Origin: CAYPHA01 sp964410215
GTDB lineage: Bacteria; Calditrichota; Calditrichia; Calditrichales; CAYPHA01
DNA length: 64,000 nucleotides
Direction of reading: 5' to 3'
Assembly (NCBI GenBank): GCA_964410215.1
Contig: CAYPHA010000020.1
Location: forward strand, 1 to 64,000
Shown here piece after piece: positions 9,775 to 18,411 of this stretch. The position numbers and the translations under genes are program-made. Under the pieces are notes generated by a model. That model had not been told where the DNA came from. It saw nothing but the letters and a program-made list of their open reading frames with translations, and made no database searches. Positions within the stretch are counted from its first letter, which is position 1. The number at the start of each line of letters is the position of its first letter.

Positions 9775-10827
9775 ATGCTTTTCTCAAACTTCATACCGTC
9801 AATGATGCAATTTTTAAACACTGTTTCCAGGCGAGGGATCGCCCTCCTGCTGGTTTTACTAATTACACACCAGGTACAGTCACAAAGTCTTGACATCCCA
9901 ACGGAACGATATGGTATCAGCATCGGAAATTCGAAACATTTTACAGGGCTTCGTTTTAATTTACGGGACAATCATGTTGAAAAGATTCATGGGATCAATG
10001 TTACGCTCTGGACAGCCGGCGAAAACGAGGCGGCGTATGTTCAGGGATTGTCACTGGGCCTGATGCCGGAGGCCGGCACGCTAAGAGGCATTCAGCTTGG
10101 TCTTTTGGGCGTTTCCGGTGCGGATCGTGTATGCGGACTCAGTTTTGGTTTACTTGGTGCCGGTTCAGGAGGATCCCTGAATGGTATCGCCCTTGGTGGT
10201 CTGGGTATCGGAGCCGGTAAATCGGTAAAAGGTATCATGATCGGTGGTCTGGGTGCCGGTGCCGGCGGTGATGTAACCGGCATTGCCCTTGGCGGACTTG
10301 GTGTCGGTGCAGGCGGTAATATGAACGGTCTCATGCTTGGCCTGCTCGGAGCCGGTGCCGGCGGTGACGTAACCGGTATCGCCATCGGCGGTCTGGGTGT
10401 CGGTGGCGGCGGCAATATGACCGGCTTTGGCTTCGGGATTGCCGGTGCAGGTTGTGCACAGGATATGAAAGGTATTTTCATCGGCGGTATTGGTACCGGT
10501 TGCGGCAATCAGATGACCGGTCTGGCCATTGGCGGTGTCGGCGTCGGTGCACTTTCTGTTAAAGGAGTGGCCATCGGCGGCATCGGGGTCGGCGGTGAAA
10601 CGGTCACCGGTGCGACGCTTTCCTTAGGCCGGGTTAAAATAGAGAATGAAGGTCATTTTACCGGTTTAAGTATTGCCCCATGGAATCATATTGCCGGTTC
10701 TCAGACCGGTATTTCACTGGGTATTTTCAATTTTGCGCATGAGTTGAACGGGCTGCAGCTCGGAATTATCAACTATGTTCGTGAAAATCCCAAATACCTC
10801 CGCCTGTTACCCATTCTGAACTTTTAA
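9775..10827 (+). CDS. Glycine-rich 16-residue-repeat surface/outer-membrane protein
   Basis: 350 residues from the ATG at 9775, with GGAGG six bases upstream; an upstream in-frame ATG lacks such a site. Signal peptide ends near HQVQSQ. Residues 105-278 are eleven head-to-tail units of 16 (last two 15) residues of the form G(I/L)xxGGLGxGAGGxxx. The last 70 residues keep looser GLxxGI units and end in a terminal Phe (LRLLPILNF), typical of outer-membrane barrels. It resembles the LA_2272-type surface-repeat families of Leptospira and Bacteroidota; that comparison is from memory. Function unknown. It is a single-gene unit between two terminators. Confidence 0.8.
   Translation: MLFSNFIPSMMQFLNTVSRRGIALLLVLLITHQVQSQSLDIPTERYGISIGNSKHFTGLRFNLRDNHVEKIHGINVTLWTAGENEAAYVQGLSLGLMPEAGTLRGIQLGLLGVSGADRVCGLSFGLLGAGSGGSLNGIALGGLGIGAGKSVKGIMIGGLGAGAGGDVTGIALGGLGVGAGGNMNGLMLGLLGAGAGGDVTGIAIGGLGVGGGGNMTGFGFGIAGAGCAQDMKGIFIGGIGTGCGNQMTGLAIGGVGVGALSVKGVAIGGIGVGGETVTGATLSLGRVKIENEGHFTGLSIAPWNHIAGSQTGISLGIFNFAHELNGLQLGIINYVRENPKYLRLLPILNF
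10087..10608 (+). repeat. 48-bp tandem coding repeats (11 units)
   Basis: Eleven copies of a 48-base unit (the last two 45 bases) encode the 16-residue repeats of the surface protein. The units at 10231-10518 are especially similar at DNA level (for example ggtgccggcggtgatgtaacc recurs), a setting where unit number can change by slippage or recombination. Confidence 0.85.
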
Positions 10828-10836
10828 AAAAATTTG

Positions 10837-10868
10837 AGCCGTGTACTCCAGGGTACACGGCTTCTTTT
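10837..10868. terminator. Bidirectional terminator between convergent genes
   Basis: AGCCGTGTAC pairs with GTACACGGCT around a six-base loop. On the plus strand TTCTTTT follows; on the minus strand CAAATTTTTTT follows. It serves both the repeat protein and the small minus-strand gene that stops at 10867. Confidence 0.88.
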
Positions 10869-11073
10869 ATAAGGCTATCCTGATAAAGTCCGTCAAGGTA
10901 GTGTCGGCAACCATTCCTTTGAAACGTGCCTGCCGCTCCATGAATTGCCATTTCGTTATTGTTTCCGTGGTATCGATGTATACAATCTCCGGTTTTGCAG
11001 CATGCTTCCCATCATACCGCGGCCCGGTATTGATCATCATCAACATCATTGAAATAACGTTAACGCGTTTCAT
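10867..11073 (-). CDS. Small protein of 68 residues, unknown function
   Basis: Not recognised. Support for a real gene comes from a perfect ribosome site (AAAGGAGG six bases before ATG at 11073), its own terminator at the stop codon, and an inverted repeat just upstream. The product begins MKRVNVISMMLMMINTG, a Met-rich mildly hydrophobic start that is too short and polar for a sure signal peptide. The remainder is charged (YIDTTETITKWQFMERQARF). Genes on both sides have their own terminators, so it is transcribed alone. Confidence 0.6.
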   Translation of the reverse strand: MKRVNVISMMLMMINTGPRYDGKHAAKPEIVYIDTTETITKWQFMERQARFKGMVADTTLTDFIRIAL

Positions 11074-11092
11074 AGATCCTCCTTTTATCGTT

Positions 11093-11114
11093 GTGTATTT
11101 TTACTGTAATACAC
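11093..11114 (-). promoter_or_regulatory. Inverted repeat upstream of the 68-residue gene
   Basis: GTGTATT and AATACAC are separated by eight bases, 20 bases before the small gene's start codon and overlapping the region where its promoter must lie (the preceding terminator ends at 11136). It may be an operator or a leader hairpin. Confidence 0.35.
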
Positions 11115-11135
11115 GCAAGATGCTGATCGGTTTAA

Positions 11136-11165
11136 ATAAAAAAAAGCCCTGCAAAAATACAGGGC
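11136..11165 (-). terminator. Terminator of the VIT/vWA gene
   Basis: On the minus strand GCCCT-gtatttttgc-AGGGC is followed by a run of eight T, starting eight bases after the stop codon at 11173. Confidence 0.88.
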
Positions 11166-11172
11166 GTTGATA

Positions 11173-13362
11173 TTATTTTTCAATGCGGTAAATCTTACCT
11201 TGCCAGCGGAAGAGCACCTCCTCACCCAGGGCCAGAATACGTTTTAATTCCGGATCCTTTGCCACCAGTTCAAAGTATGCATCGGAAAGGAACGTGATTT
11301 CCCGATCCGCTTTTTCATCGTTTAAAATACCGTTCTCTGTCCAGATCCCGTCTTTCAACTGAAATGTGCGATCTGCAATCCGTTTCACCGTGAGCAGCAT
11401 ATCCGTACTCTTCTCCTGTGTTGCGACCTCTTTCATGACCTTGCTGGACATGACGGCATCCCTGCCTGTGGATTGTTCAGGCGCCGGTGCCATTGCCGTC
11501 AGACTTTTATAAAAGGTACCCGAACCAACCGCCTCCTCATCCACGCTCGCTCTTTCTGAACGCGCCTTTTCAAGCTCAATAAGGCGAGTGCCACCCCGTC
11601 CACCGGCAGCCCCCCGCTGGTTCAGACCGGCCAGTTCCGTTTCCTGTTCGGTGACGAGGTACGATGTATAAGGCGTGACGATACCATATTCCAGGGCAAG
11701 GCTCCTGATACTTTCAACCAGTTCCGGATTTTCCCCGTCAAACCGAATGCGCATCATCAAGTCAGCGACTTTGCGGTTCGCCCACAGGTTGGCGATAAAT
11801 TCGTTGTCCGTCTGCCTGTCCGACAAATTGATCTTATAACGGTAACGTTTATCTTTTCCGTCCTGCCTGCCCTTTAATATAATTTCTGATGCACCGGCAC
11901 GCTGGTAGCGACCAAAAAGAATGATCCGCTCACCTTTGAACAAATCAGGCAATTGCGTCGGGAATACATCATAAACAGCCAGCCCTCCGAAATCGATCTC
12001 AGGCTGGGTAAGAACCGGATTGGCTATTTTTGAAAAAAGCGTTGAGACTTCCCTCTCGATATTTTCACCCGGCTTGACATAACTGGTACTTCCTCCGGAA
12101 TCAAGTGAGAGCCGGTCCAGTAAAAACGTATTTACATCAAAACCGACACCAAAACTGAATATCCGGAAAAAGGATTTATCTGCTGAAGCTATATTCTGAA
12201 TGATTTTACCGATATTCTGCTCCCCTTCTGTGGGCAGGCCGTCTGTCAGAAAAACGATGCTGGTGGGCCGTCCATCGGATGATGATTTCAGCTCCAATGC
12301 TTTTCCCAGAGCGGCATCGATGTTGGTTCCGCCCGATGCGGACAGATTTGCGACAAAATAGCGGGCATTTTCTTTTGTATCTGCATCTGCTGTTGATAAC
12401 CGGTCGCCAAATGCGCGTATTCCTGAGCTGAAACTGATAATTTCAAAACGATCTTCCTCCCGTAAGGTGTTTAGACAAAACTGCAGGGCATCCTTTGCCT
12501 GTAATATTTTTTCCCCTCCCATACTGCCCGATACATCGATAACGAATATCACATCCTTGGCTACCACTTTTTGTCTGATATCCTGTCCCGGCATGGCCAT
12601 CAGCATAAAAAAACCGTCGCGGTCAGTCCTTGGCCGAAAGGTTAGCACGTTCGCATCGATTTCCTGACTCGACTTGTCATAATAGAGAATAAAATCCTTT
12701 GTCCCCTCCAGATTGGACGCTTCCAATGTTATAGTCGCACGGTTTTCCCCATTCCTTTTCACCTCAATGTGATGCGAAGGTGAGTAAATATTCGAAACCG
12801 GCTTCCTGCTTTCCAGCTCGATGGTCAGGTGATACGACGCGATGCTTCCCTGTCCGCTCTGCCGGATGGGCATAGTAAAGCGTGTCATACCGCCCTCCGT
12901 TTCAAGTGTCTGCGCATAGGATAATTCGATGGTGCGATCCTTTTTAGGTTCAATCGGAAAAATATGCGCTTTGAACAATCCATAACCCGCGAACTCAAGA
13001 AGGGCGGGATCCTGGATCTGTCTTACTATGGACCGGTAAATGGAAGCCGCCTTGTCCGCATCCAGCAGTTCGCCCTTCGTCTTCTTGCCGTTGATATAGA
13101 GATTAAAATCATAAATCTGGGCATCGTTGGGAAGTGCGAAAAGATATTCACCTTCCAGTTGACGCGCTGCGCTGTTAAAAAACCGCTGTTCCAGGCGGAT
13201 ATCCCCCACACCATCCTTTAAATGTACTTCACCATTAACATGACGCAAATAGACGGTTCCGCTCGTTAAATCTTCACGGAGTTCGGGAATAATGATGCGT
13301 CCCTGAGAAAAAAGCAAAACAGGAAGATACAAAATAAAAAATACAAAATAGTGCGTTTTCAT
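11173..13362 (-). CDS. VIT-domain / von Willebrand factor A protein
   Basis: 729 residues with signal peptide (MKTHYFVFFILYLPVLLFSQ). An N-terminal VIT domain (about 30-160; EGEYLFALPNDAQIYDF, KAHIFPIEPKKDRTIELSY) is followed by a vWA domain with an intact MIDAS: DVSGSMGG, the GGTNIDAAL threonine and FLTDGLPTEGE. The C-terminal part is unassigned. This is the architecture of inter-alpha-trypsin-inhibitor-like bacterial proteins, thought to bind metals and partner proteins at the cell surface or periplasm. AAGGAG precedes the start. It is divergent from the ECF sigma factor, 169 bases away, so regulation by that factor is possible but not shown. Confidence 0.9.
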   Translation of the reverse strand: MKTHYFVFFILYLPVLLFSQGRIIIPELREDLTSGTVYLRHVNGEVHLKDGVGDIRLEQRFFNSAARQLEGEYLFALPNDAQIYDFNLYINGKKTKGELLDADKAASIYRSIVRQIQDPALLEFAGYGLFKAHIFPIEPKKDRTIELSYAQTLETEGGMTRFTMPIRQSGQGSIASYHLTIELESRKPVSNIYSPSHHIEVKRNGENRATITLEASNLEGTKDFILYYDKSSQEIDANVLTFRPRTDRDGFFMLMAMPGQDIRQKVVAKDVIFVIDVSGSMGGEKILQAKDALQFCLNTLREEDRFEIISFSSGIRAFGDRLSTADADTKENARYFVANLSASGGTNIDAALGKALELKSSSDGRPTSIVFLTDGLPTEGEQNIGKIIQNIASADKSFFRIFSFGVGFDVNTFLLDRLSLDSGGSTSYVKPGENIEREVSTLFSKIANPVLTQPEIDFGGLAVYDVFPTQLPDLFKGERIILFGRYQRAGASEIILKGRQDGKDKRYRYKINLSDRQTDNEFIANLWANRKVADLMMRIRFDGENPELVESIRSLALEYGIVTPYTSYLVTEQETELAGLNQRGAAGGRGGTRLIELEKARSERASVDEEAVGSGTFYKSLTAMAPAPEQSTGRDAVMSSKVMKEVATQEKSTDMLLTVKRIADRTFQLKDGIWTENGILNDEKADREITFLSDAYFELVAKDPELKRILALGEEVLFRWQGKIYRIEK

Positions 13363-13531
13363 GGCTGACTCCTTATCATTGTTTGATGTCGTTTCTGTCC
13401 ATTAATATCCGTAGAGAAAAAAAGGTGAATATATTTTTTACAAATGTGTGCAGGATTGCCCGGTTTCCTATTTATTTGTATCTTTTTTCATTCACCTAAA
13501 CGGCTAATTTGATATACATTAATAGAGACAG

Positions 13532-14107
13532 ATGAAGTTAAACATCTATAGCAGTGACCGACGTATTGTCGAACGGATCCGGAAAAACGACCGCACCGTC
13601 TTAGGTGAACTTTTTATTGAATATGAAAGGCTTGTTATAGACCAGGTAAGGCGATTGGGCGGAAACACCACTGCTGCTGAGGACCTTTTACAAGAGGCCA
13701 TTATTGTGCTCTGGCAAAATGTTATATCCGGCCGTTTTGAGGTAACATCCAAAATCAGTACCTATATAGCGGCTGTAGTCAAAAACAGATACCTGTCTGA
13801 GCAACGGAAAAAGGGCTCAACGAGGCCGTTGTCAACGGAGATCAATCCGGAGGACCCGGATCCATCGCCACTGGACCTGGTTCTCGATCGGGAAAAGAAC
13901 AGGCTGATTGACGAAGCCATGCATAAACTGAATGAAGTATGCAGGAAAATTTTGATCATGTTCTATTTTGAAAAACGCGCACTGGCTGATATCGCGTTGT
14001 CGCTGAACTTTGCTAATGAACAGGTTGCGAAGTCGAAAAAATACCAGTGTAAAAAGGCTCTGAAGGATATACTCAATAGAACGTCCGCATTCCGGGAGGA
14101 TTCGTGA
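13532..14107 (+). CDS. ECF RNA polymerase sigma factor
   Basis: 191 residues. Region 2 is present (LGELFIEYERLVIDQVRRLG, AAEDLLQEAIIVLWQN) and region 4 is a helix-turn-helix (VCRKILIMFYFEKRALADIALSLN). Only sigma2 and sigma4 are present, as in extracytoplasmic-function factors. It directs polymerase to a small stress or envelope regulon. Its stop codon overlaps the start of the anti-sigma gene (TGATG), so the two are translationally coupled. No clear ECF-type promoter was found upstream. Confidence 0.9.
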   Translation: MKLNIYSSDRRIVERIRKNDRTVLGELFIEYERLVIDQVRRLGGNTTAAEDLLQEAIIVLWQNVISGRFEVTSKISTYIAAVVKNRYLSEQRKKGSTRPLSTEINPEDPDPSPLDLVLDREKNRLIDEAMHKLNEVCRKILIMFYFEKRALADIALSLNFANEQVAKSKKYQCKKALKDILNRTSAFREDS

Positions 14108-15066
14108 TGACATGCGAAACGATTCAGTCCGGTGACCTAATCGAACGGTATATCATGCAAACCTTGTCAGAAGCGGAACGGAAGGCATTCGAGGAACATA
14201 TTACGGAATGTCCGGCCTGTGCGTCGCTTCTGGACCAGGAGCAGGAGCTTCTCGATGGCATCGATTACCATGCCCGTAAAGCGATGAAGCAGGAAATCAG
14301 AAGCCAGGTGGAAAAATTGAGGAAACAGGAACCTACCGACTGGACACTCTTTTTTAAAGTGGCTGCTGTCTTATTTTTTGTAGCGATTATTCCCGGGCTC
14401 CTTTATTATCAGTACAGAATTGTCCCTGTAACCGAAACACCGTTTCAACAACCGGCCCTGCAACAGGAACCACGGCCCATGTCACCCAAAAAAACAGAAA
14501 AAGAAGAGCCTCCCGTTTCCAAACACCTACCGGATGACGGTCTGCAATCAGTAATGCCGGAAGAAGTGACCGAAACGGCATTGGATGAAGTTGAACAGAA
14601 AGCAGTACCGGCGCCCCCGGCTGACCAGGCCCCCGTAATGAAGTCAGGTGAACATCCAGGCCGGGGCACCTCAGAAACCAGAAAGGCTGTCGATGACAAC
14701 CGGGAACGAAGTGTGCTTCCTCATCAGGGTACCGGGATTTTGGGGAATGTAACATCCGGTTTATCAAAAGAAGGACCTGCAAAGCGCATCCACCGCACGG
14801 TAAATAACACCAACTGGAAAATAGTGTTTCTCCCATCAGACACACAGCTTTCCGATACGCTGCTGCTTCAGACAGACCGGCTGCAGGCAGAAACGGTTGC
14901 AATCATCTGGCTGGTACCCGAACAGGTTTTCCGGAGTAACCTCGAAGAAATGGTACTGAGACAGGAAACGGATTCTTCCCTGGTCGCCGTTTTTGCGGAC
15001 AGTATGCAGTACCGGATTTATATGGGTAAACAAGCCAAAGCTGTACGTATCCATCCACGGGAATAA
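14107..15066 (+). CDS. Anti-sigma factor, zinc-finger ZAS type, single-pass membrane
   Basis: 319 residues from the ATG at 14107 (a GTG at 14104 is also in frame), with GGGAGG upstream. The N-terminus has the zinc-binding ZAS signature HITECPACASLL (H-x3-C-x2-C). One membrane helix lies at about 80-100 (LFFKVAAVLFFVAIIPGLLYY). A Pro/Glu/Lys-rich periplasmic linker and a small C-terminal domain with alternating hydrophobics follow. It should hold the sigma factor at the membrane until an envelope signal triggers release. The long periplasmic domain is not one I recognise. Confidence 0.85.
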   Translation: MTCETIQSGDLIERYIMQTLSEAERKAFEEHITECPACASLLDQEQELLDGIDYHARKAMKQEIRSQVEKLRKQEPTDWTLFFKVAAVLFFVAIIPGLLYYQYRIVPVTETPFQQPALQQEPRPMSPKKTEKEEPPVSKHLPDDGLQSVMPEEVTETALDEVEQKAVPAPPADQAPVMKSGEHPGRGTSETRKAVDDNRERSVLPHQGTGILGNVTSGLSKEGPAKRIHRTVNNTNWKIVFLPSDTQLSDTLLLQTDRLQAETVAIIWLVPEQVFRSNLEEMVLRQETDSSLVAVFADSMQYRIYMGKQAKAVRIHPRE

Positions 15067-15201
15067 AAGGCAACCAAAGGCTAAAATCGCCGTTAACCAC
15101 TTGCATTAAATCTTGTATTTGGGCTAAATTGGTTGTATCTGTAAGAAAATTCTATGTCACAATTCGTCATAAGAGACGTTACTATCCGCTAAGGAGAAAA
15201 T

Positions 15202-16386
15202 ATGGCTGTTCAGCAAGTCACTGAAAATGTATATTATATCGGTTCCCAGGACTGGGATCGTAAATTATTCGATGCCCTCGTTCCGCTGCCCGACGGAACG
15301 AGCTATAATTCCTACCTGATTAAAGGCAGCAGCAAAACGGCAGTGATCGATACCGTCGATCCAAGTAAAACAGAAGAATATATTTCCAGACTGAGTGCCC
15401 TGAATGTGGATCATCTCGATTATATCATTTCAAACCATGCGGAGCAGGATCATTCCGGTTCTATTCCGCGTATTCTGGCGCTCTATCCCGATGCCAGGAT
15501 CGTTACAAACGCCAAATGCCGGAAATTCCTGATGGACCATCTTCCGCTTGAAGAAGACCAATTCCATATTGTCGGTGAAAATGACACACTCGAGCTCGGG
15601 GGTAAAACCCTGCGCTTCATTCTCACACCATGGGTACACTGGCCGGAGACCATGTCCACCTACCTGATCGAAGATCAGATCCTGTTCAGTTGCGACTTTT
15701 TTGGATCCCATATCGCCTCCAGCGACCTCTTCGTCTCCGATAAATCCAAGGTCTATGAAGAAGCGAAACGGTATTATGCTCAGATAATGATGCCCTTCCG
15801 CAATCACATCAACAAAAATCTGGCAAAGCTTGATGATCTGGAAATACGCTATATTGCCCCAAGCCACGGACCGATCTACCAGGAACCTGAATTTATTATC
15901 GACGCTTACAGGGATTGGATTTCCGAAGAGACACGCAATATGGTTATCATACCATATATTTCCATGCATGGCAGTATCGAGAAAATGGTACATTATCTGG
16001 TAGGTAAACTGATCGCCAAAGGGATGAGTGTCCGCCCTTTTAACCTGGTAGAAACGGATATCGGAAAACTGGCCATCGCACTCGTGGATAGTACGACTAT
16101 CGTATTCGGTACGCCGACTGTTCTGTCCGGTGTTCACCCCCTCGTCAGTTACGCGTGTTCGTTGATAAATATGCTCAAGCCCAAGACGCGTTTTGTTGGT
16201 ATTATCAATTCCCAGGAATGGGGAGGTCATGCCATCGATATCATAAAAAACAGCCTGCATAAGCTCAATGCCGAATATATCGATCCTGTTCTGATAAAAG
16301 GATTACCGAAGCATGAAGCCTATAAACTGCTCGACCAGCTCGCTGATGAAATCCATCAGCGGCACACCGCAATAAATGTCACCTGA
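15202..16386 (+). CDS. Flavodiiron protein (FprA family oxygen/NO reductase)
   Basis: 394 residues: N-terminal metallo-beta-lactamase-like diiron domain and C-terminal flavodoxin domain. All diiron ligands are visible: His79, Glu81, Asp83 and His84 (NHAEQDHSGS), His146 (WVHWPETM), Asp165 (SCDFFGSH) and His222 (PSHGP). The flavodoxin part starts near IIPYISMHGS and carries FGTPTVLSGVHP. It is a cytoplasmic enzyme that reduces O2 to water and/or NO to N2O, protecting anaerobes. Strong AAGGAG site. The DHOD-like flavoprotein starts 23 bases downstream, so both share a transcript. Confidence 0.95.
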   Translation: MAVQQVTENVYYIGSQDWDRKLFDALVPLPDGTSYNSYLIKGSSKTAVIDTVDPSKTEEYISRLSALNVDHLDYIISNHAEQDHSGSIPRILALYPDARIVTNAKCRKFLMDHLPLEEDQFHIVGENDTLELGGKTLRFILTPWVHWPETMSTYLIEDQILFSCDFFGSHIASSDLFVSDKSKVYEEAKRYYAQIMMPFRNHINKNLAKLDDLEIRYIAPSHGPIYQEPEFIIDAYRDWISEETRNMVIIPYISMHGSIEKMVHYLVGKLIAKGMSVRPFNLVETDIGKLAIALVDSTTIVFGTPTVLSGVHPLVSYACSLINMLKPKTRFVGIINSQEWGGHAIDIIKNSLHKLNAEYIDPVLIKGLPKHEAYKLLDQLADEIHQRHTAINVT

Positions 16387-16409
16387 TCGCCATAAATGAG
16401 GAGTTCAAG

Positions 16410-17390
16410 ATGCCTAACTTAGAGACGACCTATTTAAAATTAAAGCTTAAAAATCCGGTCATCGTTGCCAGCAGCGGCCTTACGAAATCCGTTGAAAAAA
16501 TTCAGGACTGTGAGAAAGCGGGCGCCGGCGCTGTCGTGATAAAAAGCCTTTTCGAAGAAGTGCTCGCACAGGATGACTGGGGATTGAGTGATTCCGCAGA
16601 CTATCATCCTGAAGCCTATGAATATATGCGCAGCGAAATTCATATGCAGTACGGACCGAAAGAATACACGGACCTGATTCGTGAGGCTAAGGAAAAGGTC
16701 AATATACCCGTGATCGGCAGTATCAATTGTGTAAGCGATAAATGGTGGCCATCTTTTGCCAAACAGATTGAAGCTTCGGGTGCAGACGCGATTGAACTCA
16801 ATGTCTTTACGACCGCCAATGACATTGTCGTCAGCAGCCAGGACCTGGAAAAGCTCTACCTGGACATTCTCAGCACCATAAAAGCAACCGTATCTATTCC
16901 CGTTGCATTGAAAATTGGCTCCTATTTCACATCGTTACCCTATATGGCCAATGAATTCGATAAGCTGGGGCTGGACGCACTGGTTCTCTTTAACCGTTTC
17001 ACCGAACCGGATATTGACATCAACAAGCTGGAGCTCAAAACAACGTTTTCCTTCAGCACACGGAATGAATCACAGCGTATTCTGCGCTGGGTGGCCCTGC
17101 TGGCTGACAAGGTGGACCTTGACATTTCGGCCACATCGGGTATCCAGACATCTGAAGATGTCATTAAGATGCTCCTGGCCGGCGCGAGCACCGTGCAGAT
17201 TGCATCGGTTCTTTACAAGAACGGGCTCGAGAAGATCTATGAAATTCTGGAGGGTGTTACGACCTGGATGGAAAAGCAGAATTTTAAGAGCATCGATGCC
17301 TTTCGAGGGAAACTCAGTTTTGACAAGAGCCGTTCACCCGAAACCTATCTGCGCTCTCAGTTCATGGAAAAAATCAGGAATATCGATTAA
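16410..17390 (+). CDS. Dihydroorotate-dehydrogenase-like FMN protein
   Basis: 326 residues, complete TIM-barrel of the DHODH superfamily: N-terminal LKLKNPVIVASSGLTK, mid IPVIGSINCVSDKWW and C-terminal SATSGIQTSEDVIKMLLAGAS plus VQIASVLYKNG (FMN phosphate site). The active-site Ser/Cys-Pro-Asn stretch of true dihydroorotate dehydrogenases (LNxSCPN) is replaced by LNVFTTANDI, so pyrimidine synthesis is unlikely. It is the last gene after the flavodiiron protein; coupling suggests a redox role with that enzyme. GAGGAG precedes the start and a hairpin terminator follows. Confidence 0.88.
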   Translation: MPNLETTYLKLKLKNPVIVASSGLTKSVEKIQDCEKAGAGAVVIKSLFEEVLAQDDWGLSDSADYHPEAYEYMRSEIHMQYGPKEYTDLIREAKEKVNIPVIGSINCVSDKWWPSFAKQIEASGADAIELNVFTTANDIVVSSQDLEKLYLDILSTIKATVSIPVALKIGSYFTSLPYMANEFDKLGLDALVLFNRFTEPDIDINKLELKTTFSFSTRNESQRILRWVALLADKVDLDISATSGIQTSEDVIKMLLAGASTVQIASVLYKNGLEKIYEILEGVTTWMEKQNFKSIDAFRGKLSFDKSRSPETYLRSQFMEKIRNID

Positions 17391-17396
17391 AAAGAA

Positions 17397-17424
17397 TGCT
17401 CCGGTGTTTTTTTACACCGGAGCA
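17397..17424. terminator. Shared terminator between convergent genes
   Basis: TGCTCCGGTG pairs with CACCGGAGCA around an eight-base loop. A run of T follows on the minus strand (CTTTTTAA), six bases past the cysK stop; it also lies just after the stop of the plus-strand gene. Confidence 0.85.
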
Positions 17425-17429
17425 ATCTC

Positions 17430-18347
17430 TTATTGATCAAACAAACCTTCAACGGAGAGATAACGTTCTCCGGTATCATAGCAAAATGTCAGAATCCGGC
17501 TGTTTCCTGGCAGTTCCGGTATCTTCTTAGCCACTGCCGCCAGGGATGCGCCAGACGAAACACCGACGAATATCCCTTCTTCCCGTGCCGCCCGCACGGC
17601 ATATTCATAGGCTTCTTCTTTCTCAATCCGGATGGTCCCATCCAGCAGATGTTTGTGAAGATTCTTGGGTATAAATCCCGCGCCGATGCCTTGCAGCGGA
17701 TGCGGTCCCGGTTCCCCTCCGCTGATAACAGGCGATTGTGCCGGTTCCACAGCGAATACCTTCAGATCCGGTAAATGCTGTTTCAGTATCTCGGCGCAAC
17801 CCGTAATGTGTCCGCCGGTTCCCACACCGGTGATCAAATAATCGATGCCATCTGGAAAATCAGACAGAATCTCACTTGCCGTATGCTTGCGGTGTGCATC
17901 TAAATTCGCCTCATTCTCGAACTGCATGGGCATCCACGCTTCCGGAATTTGTTCAACCAATTCATGTGCTTTTTGTATGGCCGCCTTCATCCCCCCTTCA
18001 CGCGGCGTCAGTTCAAACTGCGCCCCGTAGGCCGCCATAATTTTCCGCCGCTCAATTGATAGCGATTCCGGCATTACAAGAATCAGTTTATAGCCTTTAA
18101 CGGCCGAGACCATCGCCAGTCCGATACCCGTATTACCGGATGTGGGCTCAATGATGACACTGCCGGGTTTCAATACACCCTTCTGCTCCGCCGCTTCTAC
18201 CATGGATAAGGCAATCCGGTCCTTGATGCTCCCGCCCGGATTGGCCCGTTCCAGTTTCATCCACACCTCGTGATTCTCATCGTACAACCTGTTCAGGCGG
18301 ACATGGGGTGTATTCCCGATGGCCTCTAATATATTAGAATGCTTCAT
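17430..18347 (-). CDS. cysK: Cysteine synthase A (O-acetylserine sulfhydrylase)
   Basis: 305 residues, standard length. Makes L-cysteine from O-acetylserine and sulfide with PLP. Lys42 in NPGGSIKDR is the PLP lysine, EPTSGNTGIGLA binds the PLP phosphate, and GTGGHITG and GVSSGAS are the later family signatures. Start chosen at the ATG at 18347 (CAGGAG seven bases upstream) rather than an earlier in-frame ATG. It lies 64 bases downstream of cysE on the same strand, forming a cysteine biosynthesis pair. Confidence 0.95.
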   Translation of the reverse strand: MKHSNILEAIGNTPHVRLNRLYDENHEVWMKLERANPGGSIKDRIALSMVEAAEQKGVLKPGSVIIEPTSGNTGIGLAMVSAVKGYKLILVMPESLSIERRKIMAAYGAQFELTPREGGMKAAIQKAHELVEQIPEAWMPMQFENEANLDAHRKHTASEILSDFPDGIDYLITGVGTGGHITGCAEILKQHLPDLKVFAVEPAQSPVISGGEPGPHPLQGIGAGFIPKNLHKHLLDGTIRIEKEEAYEYAVRAAREEGIFVGVSSGASLAAVAKKIPELPGNSRILTFCYDTGERYLSVEGLFDQ

Positions 18348-18411
18348 GATAGTCTCCTGTTTTAACATACAATTACGCCGGGTTTAAAACCGGCATTGAT
18401 TCCGGGTTTCC

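Noticed and set aside
10092..10508. Proline-rich frame on the minus strand
   Set aside because: It is the antisense of the glycine-rich repeats, which automatically gives a Pro/Ala/Ile-rich reading.
15430..16260. 276-codon open frame on the minus strand
   Set aside because: It lies wholly antisense to the flavodiiron protein, has no family motif and arises from codon bias of the sense gene.
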